Source: Bacillota bacterium
Lineage (GTDB): Bacteria; Bacillota; Clostridia; Lachnospirales; Lachnospiraceae
NCBI GenBank assembly: GCA_023410575.1
Contig: JAEYPP010000017.1
Span: 12,941 to 76,940, forward strand
Length of the DNA: 64,000 bases
Reading direction: 5' to 3'
Shown: piece by piece, positions 26,680 to 35,931 of the stretch
Layout of the letters: each line of letters starts with the position of its first letter
Position numbering within the stretch: the stretch's first letter is position 1
Notes under the pieces: generated by a model
Told to the model about the DNA's origin: nothing
The model's database searches: none
What the model saw: the letters and a program-made list of their open reading frames with translations, nothing else
Made by a program: the position numbers and the translations under genes

Positions 26680-27255
26680 TCATCTCTTTTTCTTTCTTTT
26701 TCTGACAGAGTATCCAAAGGTTCCTAATAAATTCCCAATTCCATAATACTCACCATGTGAATACACCACGGGTTTTGTCTGATTTAGCTCGAACTTACCG
26801 TTTTCTAGGAAATATTCTTTACTTACATTCACTGCCACTACATCAGCTAAAAACATATCATGAGAACCTAATGGAATAATATCTCTCAATCGACACTCAA
26901 TATTAACTGGTGATTCTTTAATCATTGGAGCTGACACTTGAGTTCCTCTTTCTGGTGTTAAATTCATCTCTTTAAACTTATCCGTGTCCTTTCCTGAACG
27001 AACACCACAATAGTCAGTTGCTTTAACAATTGCTTCTGATGTAAGATTAATTACAAACTCTTTACTATTTTTAATAATATCATAAGAATATCGCTCTGGA
27101 CGAATGGACACTGAAACCATTGGTGGATTTGTGCAAATTGTTCCTGCCCATGCTACTGTTATAATATTATTATTCCCTTTATCGTCACAACAGCTCACCA
27201 TAACTACTGGTAATGGATACAACATATTCCCTGCCTTAAATGTTACTTTCTCCAT
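26680..27255 (-). CDS. Flavin reductase-like FMN-binding protein
   Basis: This 191-residue protein has the split-barrel flavin-binding fold of flavoredoxin-like proteins. Features are NNIITVAWAGTICTNPPMVSVSIRPERYSYD (FMN phosphate contacts) and CRLRDIIPLGSHDMFLADVVAV. The C-terminal tail is basic (GYSVRKRKKKR). It is common in anaerobes, where it may serve electron transfer. No partner is adjacent. The gene is divergent from the small Ig-like protein gene. Confidence 0.82.
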   Translation of the reverse strand: MEKVTFKAGNMLYPLPVVMVSCCDDKGNNNIITVAWAGTICTNPPMVSVSIRPERYSYDIIKNSKEFVINLTSEAIVKATDYCGVRSGKDTDKFKEMNLTPERGTQVSAPMIKESPVNIECRLRDIIPLGSHDMFLADVVAVNVSKEYFLENGKFELNQTKPVVYSHGEYYGIGNLLGTFGYSVRKRKKKR

Positions 27256-27347
27256 AAATGTCCTTTCTTTGTTTTAAATTTAATTTTACATTCGACAAAA
27301 ATATAGTATAATATTTTTTATATAATGTTATTGTTCGAGGTGATCTT

Positions 27348-27689
27348 ATGGCATCAAACTATATTGAAATAGAAGGCGTTACTGGTGGCGTTGAAAACTT
27401 AATAAAACAAGATATGAAGTTCAAAACCGGTAATTTCATTTGGCGCATCAAATTTTCTGCGCCTCTTAATCCAGCCACCGTCAATAATATGAATTTGTAC
27501 GTAACATCAACAAACGAATCACCATTAAAAACAGCGATTCGTTATGATGCAATTAATAACTATATAGAAATTGAACCATTAGAGGCATATGCCCAGCATG
27601 AGTCCTACATACTAAATATCTCCAAGAATGTTGAATCAAAAGGAGGTCAAAAGTTGAAAAAGGATATCCGATTGCGCTTTAAGATTTAG
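27348..27689 (+). CDS. Small Ig-like domain protein
   Basis: This 113-residue soluble protein has no signal peptide. The sequence IWRIKFSAPLNPATVNNMNLYV, then IEIEPLEAYAQHESYILNISKNVESKGGQKL, is the pattern of bacterial Ig-like (SbsA/Big_5) domains. It is unusual for such a domain to appear alone and without a signal sequence. GAGGTGAT precedes the ATG. Its stop codon directly abuts the stop of the convergent gene, with no room for a terminator. Function is unknown. Confidence 0.72.
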   Translation: MASNYIEIEGVTGGVENLIKQDMKFKTGNFIWRIKFSAPLNPATVNNMNLYVTSTNESPLKTAIRYDAINNYIEIEPLEAYAQHESYILNISKNVESKGGQKLKKDIRLRFKI

Positions 27690-29924
27690 CTATAAAATAT
27701 CATTCCTTTTTAAAACCATAAAGTCAGATTCTTCAAAACGTCCTGATTGACTCATTTCTTTCAGCAAGACAGCATTACGTTTCTCGGACTTCTGAATAAT
27801 CGTATCTAAGGTAGAGAAAATTGCTGGCAAAGCGTTTTCCCTATCTTTTTTTATTAAAGCAGAAAACTCATTCTGAAGTGCTATAAATGCCTCCATCTCA
27901 ATCTCATACTCTTTCTCAGTTAAATAGTCGTAAGCAAATCCCATATAATCCTCTAGTGAGTACTTATGCAAATGAACTCGATTATTAAAGATACCATTGA
28001 GAGCCGAATTTGCACGTAATAAACGATTTATATTCTCTCTTGTATCCTCAAGCATTATAATGATATGATTTGGTAGATCTTGAATAAGTTTTTGAAGTAA
28101 TTTTACAGTATCTTTTGACATCATTCCTGCACGTTCGATGATAAGAACACAACCAGAAAGTTGCTCCTTTATACTTGACCAATCAACACTATTTAATTTT
28201 ACTCCGTCAATTAATGCTATCTTTTTTGATTGAATTAGGTTCATTCGATTTAGTGTTTTTGCAATGCACCTTGCTAATCTAGTCTTACCACTTTTTTTCT
28301 CACCTGTAATAATGAGATTAATATTATTTTTTTGAGTAAGTGCTTGGTCTAAACTACGAATCAACTGTTTTTGTGTTGCATCCATTCGTATAAAGTTCCC
28401 AAATAGATCAGATAAACTAATATCATAATGTTCAAAATAGTGCAATAATCCCTCTTCTTCAACAATATGATCATTAGATATTTGTTTGAGATGTATCTTT
28501 TGAATTTGCTTTTTCGTAGTTGTCTCAGTGGTTTGTTCCTCTACTTTGTTAACGGCTATTGTGCCTGAGCTACTAATCGTTTTTTCATCTGAATTACTAG
28601 AAGTAATTGCATCAGAATCATTAACAGTATTTGTGTCATAATCACTTGCAGAGTTTGTGTCTGGATTACTAACAGTTTTTGCTCCAGGATTGCTTTCTAT
28701 TCCTTCTTCTCTTAAGAGACGATATAATTCTTCTTCTACTTCTTGCTCAACATCTAAGTATTTGGAATTATCCTTCTCTTGTGATTGGATTTCCTCGTTC
28801 TCTTGATTAACCTGTTGCACAACATCTTCCTCTTTATCTAAGTGGGAATCGTTATCCAAACATTTATCCTGATTGAAGATTACATCTATTTCACGAGCTA
28901 ATTTTGCACTAATATCTATCTCATCAATAACTGTATTATATGAACATGTATCCGGCTCATTATTTCGTTCTATCATTGTGGTCGCTGTTTCACTATCTAC
29001 AGCTTCTCTGTATATAATCTCCTCATTTTCTATCGCTTCACTTCCCACATTTTCTTCATTTTGCTCTGTTTCGCTATCTGCGATTTCCTCATCTTGCGCA
29101 ACTTCACTTGCCACATTTTCTTCATATTGTGCTGTTACGTCATCTGTGATTTCCTCATCACGCAATGCTTCACTTGCTGCACTTTCTTCATATTGGGTTG
29201 TTACGCTATCTCTGAATTCCTCTTCTTGCGCAACTTCACTTGCTGCACTTTCTTCATACTGGGTTGTTACGCTATCTCTAACTTCCTCATTTTTATCAGT
29301 TTCCATCGGCTTCGTAACCGAATCTTCGGAAGTATTATATACACTAACATCTAACTCTCCAAGGTAATATGCTTTTAAGGCTTTCGCACGTTCAACATAA
29401 TCACCATCGCCAAACCAAAGAATAATATCATTACATTCTGCTAAGCATTTATCTTTTAAACTTGCCTTGTGATATAGTTTTGCAAGTTCATATGCCCAAC
29501 TCTCAATATATTCTGTCTTTTTAAGTGCTTCCAAATCCTCAATTAATTTTACGATTGGTGCTTTCGTCATCTTATCAATACTGTACTGAAATATGTAGCG
29601 ATAAAAATCTTTCGGTGCAATCTCGATAAATTCAGAAAGATAGCTATTTGCTTCCTCTACATCCTTAAGCTTAATTGATAAATGAACAAGTTGAGCTACA
29701 ATTCTTCTTGAACGATTTTTATCATACATACGTAAGAATAGTTTCTTTGCTTCTTCATACTTTAGATTTTGAAAATAACATTCAGCAACAATACTTAAAT
29801 CAGACAAATTTTTAATTTTTTTCTTATCGATAGCTTCAGCAATTGAAAGTGCTTCTTCACACTTTCCATCTTCCAGACATTTTTTTATTTTCTCAATTAG
29901 AATGATTGTTTTGTACTTCTCCAT
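27690..29924 (-). CDS. TPR / acidic-repeat / P-loop ATPase protein
   Basis: The protein has 744 residues in three parts. Residues 1-200 form helical TPR-like repeats (ECYFQNLKYEEAKKLFLRMY). Residues ~214-301 are four tandem 22-residue acidic repeats (DSVTTQYEESAASEVAQ and variants), followed by more acidic, disordered sequence to about 480. The C-terminal ~250 residues hold an AAA-type P-loop domain: Walker A TGEKKSGKTRLA, a Walker B-like CVLIIERAGM and a sensor region. The C-terminal part resembles CbbX/SpoVK-type AAA proteins only loosely. It lies 16 bp after the ABC ATPase gene in the condensin-like cluster. Function is unknown. Confidence 0.75.
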   Translation of the reverse strand: MEKYKTIILIEKIKKCLEDGKCEEALSIAEAIDKKKIKNLSDLSIVAECYFQNLKYEEAKKLFLRMYDKNRSRRIVAQLVHLSIKLKDVEEANSYLSEFIEIAPKDFYRYIFQYSIDKMTKAPIVKLIEDLEALKKTEYIESWAYELAKLYHKASLKDKCLAECNDIILWFGDGDYVERAKALKAYYLGELDVSVYNTSEDSVTKPMETDKNEEVRDSVTTQYEESAASEVAQEEEFRDSVTTQYEESAASEALRDEEITDDVTAQYEENVASEVAQDEEIADSETEQNEENVGSEAIENEEIIYREAVDSETATTMIERNNEPDTCSYNTVIDEIDISAKLAREIDVIFNQDKCLDNDSHLDKEEDVVQQVNQENEEIQSQEKDNSKYLDVEQEVEEELYRLLREEGIESNPGAKTVSNPDTNSASDYDTNTVNDSDAITSSNSDEKTISSSGTIAVNKVEEQTTETTTKKQIQKIHLKQISNDHIVEEEGLLHYFEHYDISLSDLFGNFIRMDATQKQLIRSLDQALTQKNNINLIITGEKKSGKTRLARCIAKTLNRMNLIQSKKIALIDGVKLNSVDWSSIKEQLSGCVLIIERAGMMSKDTVKLLQKLIQDLPNHIIIMLEDTRENINRLLRANSALNGIFNNRVHLHKYSLEDYMGFAYDYLTEKEYEIEMEAFIALQNEFSALIKKDRENALPAIFSTLDTIIQKSEKRNAVLLKEMSQSGRFEESDFMVLKRNDIL
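29019..29282 (-). repeat. Four tandem 66-bp coding repeats
   Basis: Four copies of a 22-codon unit (consensus DSVTTQYEESAASEVAQEEE plus two residues) lie inside the TPR/ATPase gene. The first two copies are nearly identical and the last two are diverged. Such in-frame repeats are prone to copy-number change. Confidence 0.88.
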
Positions 29925-29940
29925 TTATTTACCCTCACAA

Positions 29941-30663
29941 TCAGTTACAAATTAGACTTTCATACAACTCTTCTAAAGTATATGATTTCTTACCTACCGT
30001 AAGTGCATCTGGCAGTGTTGCATCCAAAAGGCATTTTCCTTGATTCATCATGATAACTCGATTACATAAGGCTGCTACCTCTTCCATGTAATGCCCAATG
30101 TAAATTACTGTTGTACCCTCTTTTCTCAATAAGCGAATTGCATTAAGTATTTGTTTTCTTGATTGAATATCGATACCAACCGTTGGTTCATCTAAAATAA
30201 CTAATTCTGGTTGGTGAAGTAAAGCTACTCCAATATTCAAACGACGTTTCATACCACCTGAATATTCTTTCACTTTCTTTTTTAATCGTTCATCATCAAA
30301 ATCAATCATATCACAAATCTTTTCTATGCGTTCCTTTACTAATTTAGAATCAACATGATAAGCATCTGCCCAGAAGCGCAAGTTATCATATCCCGTCAAC
30401 GATTCGTATAGCGCAATATCTTGTGGAACAAATCCCAAACTCTTTCGAATTCGGCTCGGATGTTTCACAATATTCTCTCCATGAAAAAGAATCTGACCTG
30501 AATCTGGACGTACTAAAGTTGCAATCATGGAGACGATCGTTGATTTACCAGCTCCGTTAGGACCAATAAAACCAACGATTTCTCCACTATGAATTGAAAA
30601 TGATAAGTCATCCACTACTTTATGTTGTTTATAAGATTTCTGTACATGAACTAACTGAAGCAT
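29941..30663 (-). CDS. ABC exporter-type ATPase without a permease
   Basis: This 240-residue ABC-2-type (DrrA/CcmA-like) ATPase has Walker A GPNGAGKST (34-42), Q-loop FVPQDIALY, signature EYSGGMKRRLNIGVALL, Walker B LVILDEPTVGID and a switch residue in IYIGHYMEEV (H present). All catalytic residues are intact. No ABC-2 permease lies beside it. It is between the JetC-like gene (101 bp upstream) and the TPR/ATPase gene (16 bp downstream). It either works with a permease elsewhere or acts on a non-transport task. Confidence 0.87.
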   Translation of the reverse strand: MLQLVHVQKSYKQHKVVDDLSFSIHSGEIVGFIGPNGAGKSTIVSMIATLVRPDSGQILFHGENIVKHPSRIRKSLGFVPQDIALYESLTGYDNLRFWADAYHVDSKLVKERIEKICDMIDFDDERLKKKVKEYSGGMKRRLNIGVALLHQPELVILDEPTVGIDIQSRKQILNAIRLLRKEGTTVIYIGHYMEEVAALCNRVIMMNQGKCLLDATLPDALTVGKKSYTLEELYESLICN

Positions 30664-30764
30664 GACGCTCCCCTTTCCTGCTCAATAACATTTCTCTATC
30701 TTGAAACATCTAATTGCTTATTTCTAATCTTAACATTACAAGACTTATTTAACAAGTAAAACGT

Positions 30765-33700
30765 TTACTCCTCCTTAAATAGGTCAAAACTAGTCTGCTC
30801 ATACTTCAATGGTGCAAATTCTGTTTCTCGTGCCTCAACTGCACTGTGGTAATCTACAACTACTGTTTGCTGGCGGTTGTTAATTAACTTCTGACCCAAA
30901 ACATAGTTAACATCGAAACGACTTGTAATGGCTGGTGTTGTACCACGTGCAGGTACAATTAACTGCACCTTGTTCTGCTTTAATAACTCAAAAATAGGTT
31001 CCCAAATATAAACATCCTTCGCTGCTCCAAATGGATTATCAATAAAAATAACTTTTCGTAAGCTATCATTATCAACACGACGAGAGTTGACATTAGAAAT
31101 ATACGTAATAATTGCAATTAAAAACTGAGTATAAATACCCTGTGATTGACCAGTACTTCCAACTGCTTCTTCATATCGAAGGTGTCTACTTTGTTCTTTA
31201 ACTCTCTCTCTTTTATATAAGCTCAGCTTAATTGCATTCATGTCAGTAACTATGACTGAAAACAGTTTTTTAAGCGATAATGCATTACGAATATACTTTA
31301 ATCTTTCTAGATAATCTGAAAATGTATCTGTAGCATTTACAATTTCATCAATATACTCTGACATTTTATCTTTGAAAAATTCCTCTTTTATATACGGAAT
31401 TGAGAGAGAAATCATCGGAATCTGCTCATTGTGCAAGGTGATTTTTGATAACTTTGGCAAACGTTCTAACTCTGTCTTAATATGAATGCAACGTTGCAAA
31501 CATTGATTTTCAAAGTTATCTTTAATACTTTGCATATCCTGAACACTTTGTGTAATCCTATCTTTTTCTAGTGCAAGACACTCGCATACCTCAGTAAAGT
31601 TTTGAATCAGACTCATTGCCTCCTTAAAGCTCATTGGAATGTGAACATTTGCATCAATTTCTTGAGCAAGACCACTTGCATTTAATGCAATCAATGCCTG
31701 AATCGTTTTTTGCTTATTATGAGTGAACTCCTCTAGTTTAGTTCTCTTTCCTTTTTCATAACTATACCATTGCTTTTCCAGCTGTTTATAAGTGGTTTGT
31801 AAGTTTTCTAAAACACTAACTTGTTCCTGATTGGTAGAAACATCTAGTAGGACTTCACGATCACGTAGAATTCGCTCGATATCCTTAGCTACGGTTTGAT
31901 AGCTATTGGCAACTTTTAACAATTCATTTAAGCCAGCGCTTAACTGTTTTTCCTTTTGTTGAGCTAATGCTATTTTTTGTTCTGCCTCTTTTAATAAGAG
32001 TGATAAATCAACCTCTTTCATAGAATCGGATGAGTATGCTCCATAATTTTGCTCGTACACAGAGATTGCCTGCTCGATCATGCCTTCATAACGATTATAA
32101 ATGGATTTTTTCTCTAATAACTCTTTCTCTAAACGACTACATTCTCTAGATGTCTGTTCTAGTTGATTTGACAACTTAATTAATTCATCTTCCATTGTTT
32201 CAATTAATCGATCCTCTTTGCGAATCCTTTCTAGTTCTGCAACTGACATCCCCTTGCTTTCAATACTTTTTAGACAACGATTCATCGCTTGAACATAGGA
32301 ATTAATTAATCGATTTTTATCCTCGAGATCCGTATATTTTGATTGCATGGCCTGAAGATATCCGTTTAATCTTTCTAACATCTCCTCCATGGTAAGGTTT
32401 GGCTTCTGATAGGAGCCATCAACATAGAACATTTTATATTTTGTATCCCAAAGTGTAGTAATCTCATTTAAACGCGAATTTTTTGAAGTTTCTTGATAAC
32501 GCATTGTTACGAGCATTGATTCCATATTCTTTTTTTCTTCTGATAATTTCTCTAGCTCAATGGAAATTCGCTTTGCCTTTCCTTGATAAGCATTCTCTTC
32601 ACGATTTAGACAATCGACTTTATCCACTAACTCAATTAAATCATGTAGTGTATGTTGAAGTGTTTTCTGATTCGAAAGCTCTTCCTCCATCTGCGTAACA
32701 GAAGTCTCTAACTTGATAGCTTCCTGCCTAATGTCATTTAATTGAAGTTCGAACTGCTGCCCTTGTTCTTTACAATGCACTATCTCTTGCATCGTAAGTT
32801 GACTTTGCTCTACAAACTCTTGATATCTCTTAAACGTTGTTGTTACGAATACCTGAATGTATGTTTCATCTTCCGAATAGGTTGTCTCTTGTTCCTCTAG
32901 ACGGTGTATCTTCGCAGTAAGTTCAGAGATTTTCTGTCTTAAATGTTCTTTTTCATTTAATAAGCGTTTCTCATCATATAATAGGCTATGATCCTTTGAA
33001 ACTAGCAAAATTTCTTCTTTCCTAAATAAAGGATTAGAATGTTCTAAAACCAATCCATTTATAATTGGAATTACAACATTATCAAATTCTTTACCATATA
33101 GCTTAATATCCTCATAACTCTGTTCATAACCATTAGAAATAACTAAGGAGTATGGTAAAAAAGGAACTAAGGAAAGCAATTCACTACGCTTTTTAACATT
33201 GAATTGATTCAGATACTCTCCCCCTGTCATAACTTGAGTTTGGTAGCGAGTAAGTAAATACTCTTTTGCTTGCATTATGATGGTATCATCCAATGCAAAA
33301 TCTCCTCGTTCTAAGCGCTTAAGTTCCTCTTTGTAAATATTTTGCTCTTGTCTTAAGCCTATTACCTGTTGAATAGATTTTTTTAACCTTGAATGGATTT
33401 CTTCTGCTAAAGCATTATAATTTGACTTACCATACGCAACTAATAGCTGCTCTGCTTTCTTCTTATCTTTTTCATATTGGTTTAAAAAAGCTTGCTGCTG
33501 ACTCTTTTTATCTTCTAGCAGGTTTATTTCATACTTCAGCTTTTCATATGCAATTAGAATGGATTTTTCTTTTTCTAGTACTTCCTTATTTTTCGAATTT
33601 CCTGTCTCTAACTCATGCTGTAATCTCTTTAGATTTTTTTCATTTTCTTGAAGTGCTTGAGATATTTCTTCGGATAACAGTATTCCAGCCTCAAATTTTT

Positions 33701-35189
33701 TAGAAGCTAAAGCATTCTGAGCTTCTTTGTTATTCGCTTTGGCTGTTTGATATAGATTATCAATAACTGCTAATTCCTTTTCCCTACGAAGCTCTTGTTC
33801 ACAAGTAGCTTCTAGCTTACTTGTTAGGTCAAGTTGTAATTTTTTGAGTTCCTCAAGCTCAGAAGATAATTGCTTGGATAACGAATCAAAGTATTCCTTT
33901 ACAAAATAAACATAAGTTGCAACTTCCTCATTTAATCCAGCATTCTTACTTTGAATTACACGTAAAGCTTCTGTCGCTTCATTTCTCTTTTGTTTTTCCT
34001 GTAAATATTGCATGTACTCATTCATACATTCCTTTTGATAAAGAGAAACTCTTAATTCTTCTTTAGCCTTATTAACGCTTTGATGTGCTTTCGATAAGTC
34101 GTCAATTTCTTCTTGTACTAGTTTTTTGCTGCATTCATTTTGATAAACTTTACTTTGCTCTAGCTTCTTTTTATAGATAAATCCACTGGCTCTTAACTCT
34201 TCTATTTCTGCACTCTGCTTCTCATATTGAGCATTTGTAATTCGTTCTGATTGCTTTGCAAGTGTATAAGCATGAACTAAATCACGCTCACATGTTTCGA
34301 TTTCTTGATAGACATGTAAAAGCGTTTCTAGTCGAGAAGAAAAGCTATTTAATAGCTCCATCTGTTTGTCATAGTTATTTATTTCTCGCTTTCTCTGTGT
34401 AAGTTCCATTAACTTTTCGCGAATATCTAAAAGCGTCTTTGACATCGACTCCTCTTCTCCAACTGTTGATTTTAATTGAATTGATTTTTGAATAATCTCC
34501 TCAATTAATAAATCTTCAACTACTTTTCGTGTTGTTTTATAGTTGGTCTCAAAGTAAGTACGTACATGACCTTCTGTTTTATTAATTCCACGAATGATTT
34601 CCCATTCACTCTCATATAACCCATACTTACTAATAAAAGCCTGATAATCCCTTTTAACATCAAAAATACGTACAATTAATGAATTATCACGCTCTAGGTC
34701 TTTCAAATATTTTTTTAAACCAGAATAAGTAATTCGTTCCTTATCCTTTACTAAAGGAAGATTACGAATATCATTTTCGTTATATTCTCGGTAAAAGATA
34801 CAATAATTAAAGTATTCTATCGATGCTGCTTCTTTTACTTTCTCCTCGTCTGACTCCTTTTGTGATGCTCTCTTTGCACAGAACCCAGTCGTCATATACT
34901 GATATCCGTTAGCAACATCCACATCATCCAAACGCCACTCAATTAAAGAATGAATTGTCTGACTTCCATCCCCAGTACGAAATAGTTTTTCCACCGGTTG
35001 TTTTTCATCAAGTGTGCAATTTGGAAGAACGTTTTGGAGCATAAGAAGCATTAATACACTTTTACCACCACCATTTGCCAAGTCATAAAGAGTGTTGTGA
35101 CAAAAAGGTTTCATAATAAAATCATCATAGGCTTGCGTTCCAAAATTATATTTAACATTATTAACACGGATACGATTAATATGTGGCAC
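30765..35189 (-). CDS. JetC/MukB-like SMC-type ATPase
   Basis: The protein has 1474 residues from a GTG at 35189, preceded by AAGGAGG 9 nt away. The upstream in-frame ATG (35255) would overlap the JetB-like gene deeply and lacks a site. An N-terminal head half (Walker A-like DLANGGGKSVLML, about residues 36-48) is followed by about 1200 residues of coiled coil. A hinge-like globular region lies around residues 560-670. The C-terminal head half has GSTGQSQG in the signature position and KVIFIDNPFGAAKD in the Walker B position. It overlaps the JetB stop by 14 bp. By analogy with Wadjet/MksB it would be a DNA-loop-extruding motor, which is inferred. The ATPase motifs are unusual. Confidence 0.8.
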   Translation of the reverse strand: MPHINRIRVNNVKYNFGTQAYDDFIMKPFCHNTLYDLANGGGKSVLMLLMLQNVLPNCTLDEKQPVEKLFRTGDGSQTIHSLIEWRLDDVDVANGYQYMTTGFCAKRASQKESDEEKVKEAASIEYFNYCIFYREYNENDIRNLPLVKDKERITYSGLKKYLKDLERDNSLIVRIFDVKRDYQAFISKYGLYESEWEIIRGINKTEGHVRTYFETNYKTTRKVVEDLLIEEIIQKSIQLKSTVGEEESMSKTLLDIREKLMELTQRKREINNYDKQMELLNSFSSRLETLLHVYQEIETCERDLVHAYTLAKQSERITNAQYEKQSAEIEELRASGFIYKKKLEQSKVYQNECSKKLVQEEIDDLSKAHQSVNKAKEELRVSLYQKECMNEYMQYLQEKQKRNEATEALRVIQSKNAGLNEEVATYVYFVKEYFDSLSKQLSSELEELKKLQLDLTSKLEATCEQELRREKELAVIDNLYQTAKANNKEAQNALASKKFEAGILLSEEISQALQENEKNLKRLQHELETGNSKNKEVLEKEKSILIAYEKLKYEINLLEDKKSQQQAFLNQYEKDKKKAEQLLVAYGKSNYNALAEEIHSRLKKSIQQVIGLRQEQNIYKEELKRLERGDFALDDTIIMQAKEYLLTRYQTQVMTGGEYLNQFNVKKRSELLSLVPFLPYSLVISNGYEQSYEDIKLYGKEFDNVVIPIINGLVLEHSNPLFRKEEILLVSKDHSLLYDEKRLLNEKEHLRQKISELTAKIHRLEEQETTYSEDETYIQVFVTTTFKRYQEFVEQSQLTMQEIVHCKEQGQQFELQLNDIRQEAIKLETSVTQMEEELSNQKTLQHTLHDLIELVDKVDCLNREENAYQGKAKRISIELEKLSEEKKNMESMLVTMRYQETSKNSRLNEITTLWDTKYKMFYVDGSYQKPNLTMEEMLERLNGYLQAMQSKYTDLEDKNRLINSYVQAMNRCLKSIESKGMSVAELERIRKEDRLIETMEDELIKLSNQLEQTSRECSRLEKELLEKKSIYNRYEGMIEQAISVYEQNYGAYSSDSMKEVDLSLLLKEAEQKIALAQQKEKQLSAGLNELLKVANSYQTVAKDIERILRDREVLLDVSTNQEQVSVLENLQTTYKQLEKQWYSYEKGKRTKLEEFTHNKQKTIQALIALNASGLAQEIDANVHIPMSFKEAMSLIQNFTEVCECLALEKDRITQSVQDMQSIKDNFENQCLQRCIHIKTELERLPKLSKITLHNEQIPMISLSIPYIKEEFFKDKMSEYIDEIVNATDTFSDYLERLKYIRNALSLKKLFSVIVTDMNAIKLSLYKRERVKEQSRHLRYEEAVGSTGQSQGIYTQFLIAIITYISNVNSRRVDNDSLRKVIFIDNPFGAAKDVYIWEPIFELLKQNKVQLIVPARGTTPAITSRFDVNYVLGQKLINNRQQTVVVDYHSAVEARETEFAPLKYEQTSFDLFKEE

Positions 35190-35916
35190 GTTCGTCTTCC
35201 TCCTTTTTCGCAAGATCTCTTTGCATCTCAAATAGACGACCTTGCTCCTGCTCAAAATAATTTTTTATTATTGCGTGAAAACGAATCGTTGGATAATAAC
35301 GTTCCTGCGCTTCAACAAAAAGATTTTGCGATATTAAGAAGTTAAATACCAACTTAACATATCCTGCCTTAGAACCACGTCCTGCTCGTATCCCTTGTGC
35401 ATCTTCATTCGACATAACTGGTAACTCATCCCAAGTAATTGCCAATGTTTCAAAGCTTGTCTCCTCTAATTCGTTACGAACTAATAAGTTGATGTTTTGA
35501 ATCGAACTCCTTAAACTTCTTTCGACTGCTTCAATAACATCATTGATCTTTATATATTCAGTAAATGTATACGTGGCAGAATCACTATAAAAGCAAGTCA
35601 TGATACTAAAAATAATATAATAGGTTAAATATAGCTCTCTATTTAACCTCAACCCCATGCTCCTCTTAAGTTCTTCATTCGAATAACCAAAAACACGATT
35701 GTTTGTACCAGCAGACACAAAAAGAGAATAATTATAATCGTATAACTTTAAATTCAGAGTGTTAAGCATATGATCTACCATATCATTTACTTGTGCATTT
35801 CCAGTATATGCTTCATACAAATCTGCATTCTTTCCACTGTCCATGCTGATTTCTTCCCCAATTAAAAGCGCTTGAAACACTTCCATTGCAAGATTAAAGT
35901 TTTTATCATTCATCAT
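35176..35916 (-). CDS. JetB/MksE-like condensin subunit
   Basis: This 246-residue helical protein sits in the JetB (MksE-like KITE) position between the JetA- and JetC-like genes. NLAMEVFQALLIGEEIS starts it. A winged-helix-like end (KAGYVKLVFNFLISQNLFVEAQERYYPTIRFHAIIKNYF) is consistent with a KITE subunit. I recall it as a DUF6063-type family. The first ATG has AGGAGTT upstream. Spacing is 15 bp to the JetA gene and a 14-bp overlap with the JetC gene. It would bridge the kleisin-like subunit and the SMC heads. Confidence 0.72.
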   Translation of the reverse strand: MMNDKNFNLAMEVFQALLIGEEISMDSGKNADLYEAYTGNAQVNDMVDHMLNTLNLKLYDYNYSLFVSAGTNNRVFGYSNEELKRSMGLRLNRELYLTYYIIFSIMTCFYSDSATYTFTEYIKINDVIEAVERSLRSSIQNINLLVRNELEETSFETLAITWDELPVMSNEDAQGIRAGRGSKAGYVKLVFNFLISQNLFVEAQERYYPTIRFHAIIKNYFEQEQGRLFEMQRDLAKKEEDERATY

Positions 35917-35931
35917 AATTCTAACTCCTAT

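Noticed and set aside
29019..29282. Regular repeats as a CRISPR array
   Set aside because: The units are contiguous in-frame coding repeats with no spacers.
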